Both the position numbers and the translations under genes were made by a program. The notes beneath the pieces were generated by a model. That model saw only the letters and a list, made by a program, of their open reading frames with translations, did not search any database and was not told the DNA's origin. DNA of 64,000 nt from Phycisphaeraceae bacterium (GTDB taxonomy: Bacteria > Planctomycetota > Phycisphaerae > Phycisphaerales > Zrk34): NCBI GenBank assembly GCA_028282805.1, contig JANQHD010000010.1, positions 124,001 through 188,000 on the forward strand. The letters are read 5' to 3'. Shown here piece after piece: positions 1-8,145 of the stretch (positions are counted from its first letter, which is position 1; each line of letters opens with the position of its first letter).

Positions 1-1347
1 GCGGTGGGCGGACCAGTCGGCCACGTCGAGGTCGGGGCCGGTCGTTTCGTGCACCGCGATGAAGTCGTAGGTGTTGTCGCGCTGCGCGGGGGTGTAGCCG
101 GCGGCGCGGATCAACCGGCAGATCTCCGCCTCGTTGAGGCAGTACGTCGTGCCCGCGGCGGAGACGACGTTCTCTTCCATCATCACGCTGCCCATGTCGT
201 TGGCGCCGAACTTCAGGCCGAGCTGGCCGATCTTCGGGCCCATGGTCACCCACGACGCGCCGATCGAGTGGATGTTGTCGAAGAACAGCCGGCTCAAAGC
301 CTGCGTGCGCAGGTAGTCGGTTGCGCCGGCGAGGCGGAGTTGTTTGCCGGCCTGTTTATGCGCTAAGCCGCAAGCGGCTTTGTCAAACGGGTCGACTTCA
401 CCGTGCAGCACGGCGTCGGCCAGCGCGTCGCCGGCGAACGGTTCGTTCGATTCGGGGTCCCACTGGGGCACGCGGCCGAGGGGGGTGTGGTCGGGCTGGA
501 AGGGCCAGCTGATGAAGCTGACGTACCGGCCGGGCCAGAGGTTTTTCATCGCCTCGTCTTGCGCATCGCGGATCATGCCCATGTGCATGAAGCGGTCGGC
601 GACGCCCTCGATGTGACCGAACATCATGGTGCTGCTGGTGAACATGCCGAGTTGGTGCGCGACGCGCATCACGTCGAGCCACTCGGTGCCGGTGGCCTTG
701 GTCGAGCCGATGCGCCGGCGGACGTGTTCGACGAGTATCTCGCCGCCCCCACCGGGCAGGGATTTCAAACCCGCGTCGCGCAAACGCTTCATGATGGCTT
801 CGAGCTTGGCGACAAACACGTCGCGCGGCAGTTCGCCGGCCCGGGTCGCGCCGGGCGTGGGGAAGCCGTCGATGTCGAACACGGCGACGAACTCGACGAA
901 CTCCGGCGGGCTGAACGCGTGCAGGTGCACCTGCGGGAACTCGTCGGAAAGCCAGCCGAGTAAGTCTTCGTAGAACGCGATCGGCAGGTCGGGGTGCATG
1001 CCGCCCTGCAAGAGCACCTGCGTGCCGCCGATGTCGGCCAGCTCGCCGATCTTGGTGCGCAGCTCATTTTTGCTGAGCACGTAGGCGTCGTCGTCGCCGT
1101 CGTCGCGGCGGAAGGCGCAGAACGTGCACTTGGCGCTGCACACGTTGGTGTAGTTGACGTTGCGGTCGATGACGTAGGTGCGGACCTTGTTGCCGTGCAT
1201 GCGGTCGGCGGCGGTCGTGGCCCACTCGCCGAGGTCGTGGATCGACGCGTGGCGGTACAGCTCGATGGCCTGCTCGACCGTGAGCCTCGCCCGCCCGGCG
1301 ACCACGGCGTCGATGTCACAGATGTCATGGATCGGTTTGCCGGTCAT
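1..1347 (-). CDS. mqnC: Cyclic dehypoxanthinyl futalosine synthase (MqnC), 3' end beyond window
   Basis: Radical SAM enzyme of the futalosine route to menaquinone. It closes the ring of dehypoxanthine futalosine in the cytoplasm. The N-terminal 70-77 region carries the CxxxCxxC iron-sulfur motif (C70, C74, C77) after YVIDRNVNYTN, a pattern typical of MqnC rather than MqnE or CofH. Downstream come a PGGGGEIL segment and the family block SWVTMGPKIGQLGLKFGAND. All 449 codons are open down to base 1, so the C-terminus lies outside the window. An insertion with the peptide AACGLAH is encoded by a dispersed palindromic repeat at 360-382 and lengthens the usual roughly 370-residue protein. No other menaquinone gene is visible here. 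Confidence 0.88.
   Translation of the reverse strand, partial: MTGKPIHDICDIDAVVAGRARLTVEQAIELYRHASIHDLGEWATTAADRMHGNKVRTYVIDRNVNYTNVCSAKCTFCAFRRDDGDDDAYVLSKNELRTKIGELADIGGTQVLLQGGMHPDLPIAFYEDLLGWLSDEFPQVHLHAFSPPEFVEFVAVFDIDGFPTPGATRAGELPRDVFVAKLEAIMKRLRDAGLKSLPGGGGEILVEHVRRRIGSTKATGTEWLDVMRVAHQLGMFTSSTMMFGHIEGVADRFMHMGMIRDAQDEAMKNLWPGRYVSFISWPFQPDHTPLGRVPQWDPESNEPFAGDALADAVLHGEVDPFDKAACGLAHKQAGKQLRLAGATDYLRTQALSRLFFDNIHSIGASWVTMGPKIGQLGLKFGANDMGSVMMEENVVSAAGTTYCLNEAEICRLIRAAGYTPAQRDNTYDFIAVHETTGPDLDVADWSAHR
360..382. repeat. Family C palindromic repeat, inside mqnC
   Basis: Core GCTAAGCCGCAAGCGGCTT. The AGCCGC-AA-GCGGCT palindrome lies next to GCTAA. It is read in frame in mqnC as the peptide AACGLA. 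Other copies are at 1770, 32700, 52085 and 60932. Confidence 0.8.
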
Positions 1348-1391
1348 CGCTGGTCAAGTGTAGCCGCCAAGCCCGGCGTAGGCCACGGCGG

Positions 1392-1397
1392 TACAAT
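1392..1397 (+). promoter_or_regulatory. -10 hexamer for leaderless sulfatase mRNA
   Basis: TACAAT ends 7 bases before the ATG at 1405, with no Shine-Dalgarno sequence. Transcription would start at or next to the A of the start codon. Confidence 0.5.
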
Positions 1398-1404
1398 CGG
1401 GGGC

Positions 1405-2895
1405 ATGCCGGACCAACGGCCGAACATCGTGCTGCTGTGCGGGGAGGACACGGGGCTGCACCTGGGGTGTTACGGCCACGGCTGCGCGACGACGCCGAAC
1501 CTGGACCGGCTGGCCGGCGAGGGGGCGCGGTACACAAACGCGTTCAGCTGCGCGCCGGTGTGTGCGCCGTCGCGCAGCTCGCTGGTGACGGGGCGCTACC
1601 CGTGGTCGATCGGCACGCACCACATGCGCAGCGTGCTGCGCCGGCCGCCGCGGCTGTTTACGCAGGAGCTGCGCGATGCGGGGTACCGCGTGGCGTGGCC
1701 GACGAAGACGGATTTCAACTTCGAGCCACCGGGCGGGTTTGCGGACACGACGGAGGATTGGATTGGAGAAGCGCTAAGCGGCAAGCCGCAAGGACCGTTT
1801 TTCGGGTTCATGAACTTCGACATCACGCACGAGTCGGGGGTTTGGGACGTGCCGAACTGGCTCGCCGACGACTTCGCGTCGCGCACGGCGGGGTTGCCGG
1901 ATGCGTTGCGGCACGACCCGGCGAGGGTAGATGTGCCGGCGTACCTGCCGGACAACGAGGTGACACGGCGGGACCTCGCGCGGTACTTCGACTGTTTGGC
2001 GTTGCAAGACATTCGCGTGGGCCGGGTGTTGGAGGCGATCGACCGTTCGCCGATGGCGGAGAACACGGTGGTGATCTACCTGGCGGATCACGGGCGGGGC
2101 CTGCCGCGTGAGAAGCGGTGGGTGTACGACGCGGGGGTGCACTTGCCGCTGATCGTGCGCTGGCCGGGGCGGATCGAGCCGGGCGCGGTGTGCGACGCGT
2201 TGGTGTCGTGGGTGGACGTGCCGGCGACGATGCTTTCGCTGGCGGGCGTGGGCGTGCCGGGTGATTACGACGGGCGTGTGTTTTTGGGCGACGACCGCGC
2301 AGCGCCGCGCGAATACGTGTTCGCCGGGCGGGACCGGATGGACTGCGCGTTCGACCGCGTGCGCGCGGTGCGTTCGGGGCGTTACCTGTACGTGCGGAAC
2401 TTCTGGCCGGACTTGCCTTACGCGCAGTGTCAGCCGTACATGGAGCAGGAGCCGACGCTGGCGGAGATGCGGCGTTTGCACGCGGCGGGCGAGCTCGACG
2501 GGCCGGCGGCGCTGTTCATGGCGGAGCGCAAGCCGGTCGAGGAGTTGTACGACTGCGAGGCGGACCGGGACAACGTGCACAACCTCGCCGACGACCCGGC
2601 GCACGGCGCGGCGTTGGCCGAGCACCGGGCGGCGCTGGACCGGCACCTCGATGAGGCGGGCGACCTGGGCGCGGTGCCCGAGCGCGAACTGGTGCGGCGG
2701 GGTTTGGTGACCGACTACGCCGAGACCGAACACCGCCCGCGGTTGGCGGCGCTGCCGGAAGCGGTGCGCGTGGGCGCGTTCCGTGCGCTGCTGACGGAAG
2801 AAGAAGCGCGGGCGTACGTTGACTCGTTGCCGACGCCGACGCTGCACCACGCGGCGGTGACGTACCGGACGCCAACGGCGCCGCCGAATGTGTGA
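1405..2895 (+). CDS. Sulfatase (type I, formylglycine-dependent)
   Basis: Hydrolyses sulfate esters, probably on a sulfated glycan or related metabolite. The formylglycine motif CAPSR is at residues 53-57, following the metal-binding region CGEDTG near residue 12 and continuing to SSLVTGRY. A second metal-site segment, LADHGRG, is near the middle. The product is 496 residues, normal for the family. No signal peptide is apparent, so it may act in the cytoplasm. The ATG at 1405 was chosen because PNIVLL, the conserved first strand, follows at once and a TACAAT hexamer sits 7 bases upstream. The stretch ALSGKPQGP is encoded by a dispersed repeat (1770-1793). Its substrate is unknown and no sulfatase-maturing enzyme is nearby. 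Confidence 0.93.
   Translation: MPDQRPNIVLLCGEDTGLHLGCYGHGCATTPNLDRLAGEGARYTNAFSCAPVCAPSRSSLVTGRYPWSIGTHHMRSVLRRPPRLFTQELRDAGYRVAWPTKTDFNFEPPGGFADTTEDWIGEALSGKPQGPFFGFMNFDITHESGVWDVPNWLADDFASRTAGLPDALRHDPARVDVPAYLPDNEVTRRDLARYFDCLALQDIRVGRVLEAIDRSPMAENTVVIYLADHGRGLPREKRWVYDAGVHLPLIVRWPGRIEPGAVCDALVSWVDVPATMLSLAGVGVPGDYDGRVFLGDDRAAPREYVFAGRDRMDCAFDRVRAVRSGRYLYVRNFWPDLPYAQCQPYMEQEPTLAEMRRLHAAGELDGPAALFMAERKPVEELYDCEADRDNVHNLADDPAHGAALAEHRAALDRHLDEAGDLGAVPERELVRRGLVTDYAETEHRPRLAALPEAVRVGAFRALLTEEEARAYVDSLPTPTLHHAAVTYRTPTAPPNV
1770..1793. repeat. Family C repeat variant inside sulfatase gene
   Basis: AGCGCTAAGCGGCAAGCCGC plus AAGG. This is the family C core with the two arms exchanged (GCGGC-AA-GCCGC). 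It is read in frame as ALSGKPQG. Confidence 0.7.
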
Positions 2896-2970
2896 CGGTG
2901 GGCGTTGGTTTGACACACACCCTGCGCGCGCAGGCGCATCAACCCACCCGTGAACCATCAACACCGGAAG

Positions 2971-2996
2971 CACCGCCCTGCGGGCGGTCGCTAAAC
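2971..2996. repeat. Family A palindromic repeat between sulfatase and DinB-like gene
   Basis: ACCGCCCTGCGGGCGGTCGC followed by TAAAC. This is a GC hairpin next to GCTAAAC, placed just after the convergent gene ends. It could help end transcription, although there is no T-tract. Confidence 0.6.
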
Positions 2997-2997
2997 G

Positions 2998-3480
2998 TTA
3001 TTCGGCGGTGGCCATGTAGGGCAGGGGCGGGACCTTGCCGATCAGGCGGGCGTAGACGCTGAGCGCGCCGCGGTGGTGGGCGGTGTGCTCCTCGATGCCG
3101 CTGAGGATCGCCACACGCGGCATGCCGGGCAGCATCGGGCCGTCGGGCACGGGGGCCATCATGTCTTCGGGGCTGTACCCGGCGGTCAGTTCGAGCAGGC
3201 GCGTGAAGGCCGCGTCGAGTTGGGCGCGGGCGGCGGCGAGCGAAGTGACGGTGCGGACCTGCCGATCGAGCGCCTCGAAGTCCATGTTCCAGGGCTTGTG
3301 CTCGAGGCCGCCTTCGATGAACCAGTTGATCGTGTCGGCCACGTGCGCGACCTGTTGGGCGGCGGTGTACATGCCCTCGGCGGGGGCGAAGGCGGAATCG
3401 GCCTCGTCGAGGGCGCTGGTCGAGCGGTTGAAAAACTCCTGCATCTTGCTGATCCACCCGCAGTACTGTTCGTTGGCCAT
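2998..3480 (-). CDS. DinB-superfamily protein
   Basis: Small helical protein of 160 residues resembling the DinB/DfsA four-helix fold, which usually binds a metal through three histidines. Candidate ligands are the His in HVADTINWF near residue 58 and the pair in EEHTAHHRGALS near residue 137. The start at MANEQYC is set by a strong Shine-Dalgarno sequence (AAAGGAG, five bases upstream). It converges on the sulfatase, with a family A repeat between the two stops. The family includes bacillithiol/mycothiol-dependent enzymes and many of unknown role, and nothing here fixes the substrate. Confidence 0.82.
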   Translation of the reverse strand: MANEQYCGWISKMQEFFNRSTSALDEADSAFAPAEGMYTAAQQVAHVADTINWFIEGGLEHKPWNMDFEALDRQVRTVTSLAAARAQLDAAFTRLLELTAGYSPEDMMAPVPDGPMLPGMPRVAILSGIEEHTAHHRGALSVYARLIGKVPPLPYMATAE

Positions 3481-3655
3481 GGAAACTCCTTTCACATGAT
3501 GTTTGGTAAATGTTTGGATATCGCGATCAATGTAACACCGCCCCGCTTCGGGGTCAAGATGAATCTGTAACGATCGCGGTGCGTCATTCGTATCAGAGGG
3601 CGAACGGGTCAGACCCCACCGGACGTGCAACAATTAACAGACACGGAGTAGCGTG

Positions 3656-4693
3656 ATGAACCGTTTGATGATGATGACCGTGGCCCTCGTAATGACTATC
3701 AGCGGCAGCACCGCATGGGCCGGGGACCTGGACAAGCAGATCGTGCCGGCCGACGCGAAGGTCGTGATGCACCTGGACTTCGAAGCCATGCTCGCCAGCG
3801 AGTTCGGCAAGTTGGTGGTCGCGGACCTGGAGCAGCTGGGCCTGAAAGAGAAGGTCGAGCACATGAAGCAGCAGCTCGGGTTGGACCCGCTGGTCGATTT
3901 CGACTCGGCGACGATCTACACCCGCACGTGGGACGAGAACGAGTTTGTCATGCTGCTGCGGATGAACGGGAACCTGGAAAAGCTGCGCGAGTTGGCGACG
4001 CTGGCCAAGGAGTACGAGCAGAGCGAATACAACAAACACGCCGTGCACTCGTGGCTCGATAATCATAAGGGCAAGGAGGTCCGCAAGTACTGCGCCGAGG
4101 TCGGCGGCCGGCCCGACGGGCAGACGCTGCTGGTGTTCGGCCACAGCAAGGGCTCGGTTCAGGGCGCGGTGGACCTGCTCGAAGGCCAGGGTTCGACGCT
4201 GCGGCGTACGGGATCGGAGGTGCTGGGCACGACACCGAAGCCCGGCTGCACCGTGTTCATCGCGGTCGACAACCTGCAGTCGGTGCCCGAGCAGATGAAG
4301 CAGAAGAAGCAGCACACGCCGGTGCTGAACGTGCTGAACTCGCTGGTGGTTCAGATGGGCGAGCACGAGGGCGAGTCGTTTGTCGAGGTCACCGGCGGCG
4401 CGATCAACGAGCAGAAGGCCAACCAGGCCCGCGTGTTCCTCAACGGCATGCTCGCGATGGGCGCCATGCACGTTAACAGCAACGGCGGCGAGGCCGGGCC
4501 GATCTTTTCGGCGCTGTTGCAGGACGTGACCATCGGCGGCGAGGGCGCGGAGGTCACCGTCCGCTTCACGCACGACGCAAAGGAACTGCACGCGAAGATC
4601 AAGGCGCTGCACGAGATGAAGACGGCCGGTCGCCACGGCTGGCACCACGGTGAACACGGCGATCACGACGAAGGCGACCACGCGTCGGAGTAA
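3656..4693 (+). CDS. Secreted protein with histidine-rich C-terminus
   Basis: I do not recognise a named family. A signal peptide of about 22 residues (MNRLMMMTVALVMTISGSTAWA) precedes a mixed alpha/beta body that resembles planctomycete exported proteins starting IVPADAKVVMHLDFEAML. The last 20 residues are rich in His, Asp and Glu (GWHHGEHGDHDEGDHASE) and could bind a metal such as zinc or nickel. The ATG at 3656 has GGAG seven bases upstream, and an in-frame GTG at 3653 is also possible. The next gene, an ECF sigma factor, begins at the 3' end, so the three genes 3656-5761 probably form one transcript. Confidence 0.75.
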   Translation: MNRLMMMTVALVMTISGSTAWAGDLDKQIVPADAKVVMHLDFEAMLASEFGKLVVADLEQLGLKEKVEHMKQQLGLDPLVDFDSATIYTRTWDENEFVMLLRMNGNLEKLRELATLAKEYEQSEYNKHAVHSWLDNHKGKEVRKYCAEVGGRPDGQTLLVFGHSKGSVQGAVDLLEGQGSTLRRTGSEVLGTTPKPGCTVFIAVDNLQSVPEQMKQKKQHTPVLNVLNSLVVQMGEHEGESFVEVTGGAINEQKANQARVFLNGMLAMGAMHVNSNGGEAGPIFSALLQDVTIGGEGAEVTVRFTHDAKELHAKIKALHEMKTAGRHGWHHGEHGDHDEGDHASE

Positions 4694-5330
4694 GGCAACG
4701 AAGGGTTTGGTTTTGGAAGCACGCACAGACAACCCGGCCGCGGTAGTCGACGAAGCGCTGGTGGCGCGGGCGAAGGCGGGTTGCACGGATTCGTTCGACG
4801 AGTTGGCGCGGCGCTGGCGGCCGCGCCTCGTCGCGGCGCTGTGGAAACGCACGGGCAGCGAGGCCGACGCCGAGGACGTGGCGCAGGACGCGCTGGTGCG
4901 GGCGCACGAAAAGCTGCACCTGCACGACGGGAAGTACCGGTTTTCGACGTGGCTGTTCACGATCGCGTTCCGGCTGGACATCAGCCGGCGGCGGAAGGTC
5001 AAGCCGACCGTGTCGCTGGGCGAGTACGACGCGGCCGACGCGAAGCAACCGACGCCCGCCGAGGCCAGCGCCCGGCGCGAGGCGAACGACAACCTGTGGG
5101 CGGTCGCCGAGCGTAAGCTGAGCGAGCCGTACTACACGGCGCTTTGGCTTCGGTACGGCGAGGACATGCCGCCGAACGAGATCGCGAGGGTGATGAAGAA
5201 GACCACGCTGGCGGTGCGGGTGATGCTGCACCGCGCGAGGCGGGGGCTGGCGCCGCACGTGGCGGAGCTGGCGGGGGTGACGACCGACAACCCTAAGCCC
5301 GCGATGAAACTGAGCGGGGGTGTGACATGA
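4650..5330 (+). CDS. ECF-type RNA polymerase sigma factor
   Basis: Sigma-70 family factor of the extracytoplasmic-function type. Region 2 spans roughly residues 45-115 (FDELARRWRPRLVAALW through EDVAQDALVRAHEKL and FSTWLFTIAFRLDISRRRK). Region 4 spans about 155-205 (LWLRYGEDMPPNEIARVM...VMLHRARRGL). The ATG at 4650 lies within the upstream gene; TTG codons at 4707 and 4713 would avoid the overlap and would start just before the conserved part. The stop overlaps the next start (ATGA), so the following small membrane protein is probably translationally coupled and may be the regulator of this sigma factor. Confidence 0.9.
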   Translation: MNTAITTKATTRRSKATKGLVLEARTDNPAAVVDEALVARAKAGCTDSFDELARRWRPRLVAALWKRTGSEADAEDVAQDALVRAHEKLHLHDGKYRFSTWLFTIAFRLDISRRRKVKPTVSLGEYDAADAKQPTPAEASARREANDNLWAVAERKLSEPYYTALWLRYGEDMPPNEIARVMKKTTLAVRVMLHRARRGLAPHVAELAGVTTDNPKPAMKLSGGVT

Positions 5331-5761
5331 TCGTTGACTACCTCAATTGGCTGTTCACCCGCAAGCGCGATCGCGCGGCTCACGACGCGGTGGCTCAGCG
5401 GCTGCGCGACGACCGCGCGGCGTGGGCCGAGCGGCGCGGGGCGCAGCCGAGCGCCGAGCCCGCGCCGGGCTACAGGCTGCCCTACGCCTTGGGGGCGCTG
5501 TCGATGGCGGCGGCGGTGTTGATCGCCGTGACGGTGGGCTTGCGGTTTTTGCCGGAGGACGCGCCGGCCGGGCCACCGCTGGATACCGCGGCGCTGAGCG
5601 AGCTGAACCCGCCCGCGCTGCTGGCGGCGACGAACCAAGCGGCGGAGGCGGCGTTCGAGCGGCAATGGCAGGCGATCGCCAATGATGCGCGTGCGGGGTT
5701 GGCGATGGTGCTTGCGCCGCTGCCGAACCTGCCGGAAACGACAGGGGACAACCCGTCGTGA
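5327..5761 (+). CDS. Single-pass membrane protein, possible anti-sigma partner
   Basis: Unrecognised 144-residue protein. About 50 charged N-terminal residues would face the cytoplasm, followed by one membrane segment (ALGALSMAAAVLIAVTVGLRFL, about 52-73) and an Ala/Pro-rich outer domain of about 70 residues. This layout and the ATGA overlap with the sigma factor gene are typical of an anti-sigma factor, but no zinc-binding HxxxCxxC motif is present. The partnership is inferred from gene order only. Confidence 0.65.
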   Translation: MIVDYLNWLFTRKRDRAAHDAVAQRLRDDRAAWAERRGAQPSAEPAPGYRLPYALGALSMAAAVLIAVTVGLRFLPEDAPAGPPLDTAALSELNPPALLAATNQAAEAAFERQWQAIANDARAGLAMVLAPLPNLPETTGDNPS

Positions 5762-5780
5762 CGCTCCGTGTTTCGCGGCG

Positions 5781-5786
5781 TACAAT
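5781..5786 (+). promoter_or_regulatory. -10 hexamer for lysA (leadered)
   Basis: TACAAT with the start codon 28 bases downstream, leaving room for a short leader that carries the GGAG ribosome site. This contrasts with the leaderless genes in the window. Confidence 0.45.
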
Positions 5787-5813
5787 GCGCGGCCGCTTAA
5801 ACGGAGCACGGCC

Positions 5814-7121
5814 ATGGACTGGTTCAACTACCGCGACGGACAGTTATTCTGTGAGGACGTAAACGTCGACGAGCTGGCGGCCGAGTTCGGCACGCCGCTG
5901 TATGTCTATTCGCGCAAGACGCTGGAACACCACTACGACGAGCTGACCAAGGCGTTTGCCGAGCTCGACCCGATGGTGTGTTACTCGATCAAGAGCTGCG
6001 GCAACGTGCACATCGTCAAGCTGCTGGCCGAACGCGGCAGCGGGATGGACGTGGTCAGCGGCGGCGAGCTGTACCGGGCGATCAAGGCCAACGCCAACCC
6101 GGCGAAGGTCGTGTACGCCGGGGTGGGCAAGACCGACGACGAGATCAAGTTCGCCCTGCAGCGGGGCATCGGCTACTTCAACATCGAGTCGGAGGCCGAG
6201 TTCGAGAACATCGCCCACATCGCCAACAAGATGCAGATGACGGCCAACGCGGCGCTGCGGATCAACCCGGACGTCGACCCCAAGACCCACGCCAAGACCA
6301 CCACGGGCAAGAAGGAGTCGAAGTTCGGCGTGGACATCGAGCGGGCCAAGCGGTTCTTCGAGCGCTACGGCCGCGACAAGTTCATCCGGCTCAACGCGCT
6401 GCACCTGCACATCGGCTCGCCGGTGTACTCGGCCGAGCCCTACGTCAACGCGATCACCAAGGCGCTGGGGCTGATCGACGAGCTGCGGGCGATGGGCTTC
6501 GAGATCACGGCGCTGGACATCGGCGGCGGCTACGGCGCGAACTACGTGCACGAGCAGACGCCGCCCTACGCCGAGTACGCCGAGCGGATCGTGCCGCTGC
6601 TCAAGCCGTTCGTGGACGGCGGGGGCCGGGTGATCATCGAACCGGGGCGGACGATCGCGTGTAACGCGGGCGTGTTGCTGTCGCGCGTGCAGTACATCAA
6701 GGTCGGCGGGCAGAAGAAGTTTGTGATACTCGACACGGGCATGCACCACCTGGTCCGCCCGGCGATGTACGAGTCGTTCCACTTCATCTGGCCGACCAAC
6801 GTCGCGCCGGCGCACGAGCCGGCGCAGCGGCTGGAGACGATGCCCAACGAGGGGCTCGACCCGGCCGACGTGGTGGGCCCGATCTGCGAGACCGGCGACT
6901 GCTTCGCCAAGGACCGCCCGCTGCCGCCGGTGGCGCGCGGCGACCTGATGGCGATCTTCGCCGCCGGCGCCTACGGCATGGTCATGGCCTCGAACTACAA
7001 CGCCATGCCCCGCCCCGCCGAGGTGCTGGTGTCGGGCAAGGGCTACGAGCTGATCCGCCGACGCGAGACCTACGACGACCTGGTCGCCGCGGAGATGGAA
7101 CTGGATTTGATGCCGATCTGA
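5814..7121 (+). CDS. lysA: Diaminopimelate decarboxylase
   Basis: PLP-dependent fold-III enzyme that decarboxylates meso-diaminopimelate to L-lysine, the last step of lysine synthesis. The Schiff-base lysine is K60 in CYSIKSCGN. The glycine-rich phosphate site is DIGGGYG, and the partner-subunit active-site motif is GPICETGDCF near residue 360. The product is 435 residues, slightly longer than usual. The ATG at 5814 follows ACGGAG at a good distance, and MDWFNYRDGQLFCEDV matches the family N-terminus. The gene stands alone. A perfect 26-base palindrome begins 8 bases after the stop and a large inverted repeat follows, separating it from the convergent gene. Confidence 0.96.
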   Translation: MDWFNYRDGQLFCEDVNVDELAAEFGTPLYVYSRKTLEHHYDELTKAFAELDPMVCYSIKSCGNVHIVKLLAERGSGMDVVSGGELYRAIKANANPAKVVYAGVGKTDDEIKFALQRGIGYFNIESEAEFENIAHIANKMQMTANAALRINPDVDPKTHAKTTTGKKESKFGVDIERAKRFFERYGRDKFIRLNALHLHIGSPVYSAEPYVNAITKALGLIDELRAMGFEITALDIGGGYGANYVHEQTPPYAEYAERIVPLLKPFVDGGGRVIIEPGRTIACNAGVLLSRVQYIKVGGQKKFVILDTGMHHLVRPAMYESFHFIWPTNVAPAHEPAQRLETMPNEGLDPADVVGPICETGDCFAKDRPLPPVARGDLMAIFAAGAYGMVMASNYNAMPRPAEVLVSGKGYELIRRRETYDDLVAAEMELDLMPI

Positions 7122-7128
7122 ATCGTAC

Positions 7129-7154
7129 GGCGTGGTCACTTAAGTGACCACGCC
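7129..7154. repeat. Family D perfect 26-bp palindrome
   Basis: Half-site GGCGTGGTCACTT followed by its exact reverse complement. A second copy with a one-base centre difference ends queC at 36959-36984. It lies 7 bases past the lysA stop and has no T-tract. Confidence 0.85.
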
Positions 7155-7171
7155 ATTCATGTCACACACAC

Positions 7172-7247
7172 CGTTTAGCCGCGACCCGAAGGGGAGCGCG
7201 TGGGTTGGGGCATTAGGAAGCGCTCCCCTGCGGGTCGCGGCTAAACG
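7172..7247. repeat. Pair of inverted family B repeats forming a 28-bp hairpin
   Basis: Left arm 7172-7199 begins CGTTTAGCCGCGACCCG. Right arm 7220-7247 is its reverse complement with one mismatch. The loop is 20 bases. It sits between the convergent lysA and rhomboid-like genes and could stop transcription both ways. Confidence 0.85.
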
Positions 7248-7258
7248 TGCCTAACGGT

Positions 7259-8083
7259 TTATGGCACAGGATTGTCGGCGCCGCCCGGCAGGTGCTGTTC
7301 GCAATAGCATTGCGCGTCGCCGTGCTCGTCGTGGTCGTAGCGGAAGTGTTCGTCGGGGTGGGTCTGGTCGGTCTTGCCGCACACCACGCAGCGGTGGAAC
7401 GGCTCGCGGTCGTCGGTTTGCATCGCCTCGATGCGCCGCGACATGCGGCGGTGGCTGGTGCGGGCCCAGCGCACGACGTCCCCGCCGCAGAACAGGAAGA
7501 AGTTGACCACCGCGGCCGCCGCCATCAGCGCCGCCGTGCGGTGGTCCCACATCTCCGGCCCGGACGCCGCGAGGCCCCGGCCGATCACCCACGAGATCAT
7601 CAGCCACTGCAACAACGCGAGCCACTTGACCTTGATCGGCAACACGAAGAACAACCGCAGCTCGAAGTCCGGGTACAGCGCCGCGAAAGCCAGGAACACC
7701 GAGGCCCCGATGTAGAGGTTGTCGCCCGGCACGTTGAACGCGAACAACACGACCCAGGTCATCACGACCGCGACCAGCAGGTACACGTTGTAGCGGAACG
7801 TGCCCCAGGTGTGGTCGAGGGCGGAGCCCATCAGCCAGAACAGGTACCAAGCGAAGAACGCCCAGAGCGGGTGGATCGGCGGCGGGATGAACACGAAGCT
7901 GATCAGCCGCCACACCTCGCCCTTGCGCACCGCCTCGGGGTCGAGCGCCAGCGAGGGGATCAGGTCCGGGTTCGTCTGCGCCGCGATGTACATGACCACC
8001 TGCACCGCCACGAGGGCGACGGTGGTGTGCGGGATCGCGAAACGCCCCAGCTTTCTCTCGATGGCGCGCAACCAGCGGGTCAT
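7259..8083 (-). CDS. Rhomboid-like membrane protein with C-terminal Cys/His cluster
   Basis: About six membrane segments in 274 residues with the rhomboid layout. A GASV motif (S128) stands where active rhomboids have GASG, the helix after LRLFFVLPIKVKWLALL follows, and H181 (MWDHRTAAL) sits where the catalytic histidine is expected. If Ser and His pair, it could be an intramembrane protease. The altered glycine also allows an inactive rhomboid-like role. The C-terminal cytoplasmic part (about 231-265) holds CVVCGKTDQTH and CYCEQH, a likely zinc-binding knuckle not typical of rhomboids. It is divergent from ruvB, 62 bases away. Confidence 0.75.
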   Translation of the reverse strand: MTRWLRAIERKLGRFAIPHTTVALVAVQVVMYIAAQTNPDLIPSLALDPEAVRKGEVWRLISFVFIPPPIHPLWAFFAWYLFWLMGSALDHTWGTFRYNVYLLVAVVMTWVVLFAFNVPGDNLYIGASVFLAFAALYPDFELRLFFVLPIKVKWLALLQWLMISWVIGRGLAASGPEMWDHRTAALMAAAAVVNFFLFCGGDVVRWARTSHRRMSRRIEAMQTDDREPFHRCVVCGKTDQTHPDEHFRYDHDEHGDAQCYCEQHLPGGADNPVP

Positions 8084-8133
8084 GGCGACGGATTCTAGCA
8101 GATCGCGATGATGCCATTTCCACCGCGGGCGGT

Positions 8134-8139
8134 TAAACT
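8134..8139 (+). promoter_or_regulatory. -10 hexamer for leaderless ruvB mRNA
   Basis: TAAACT, then six bases (CATGCC), then the ATG at 8146. No ribosome-binding site is present. Confidence 0.6.
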
Positions 8140-8145
8140 CATGCC

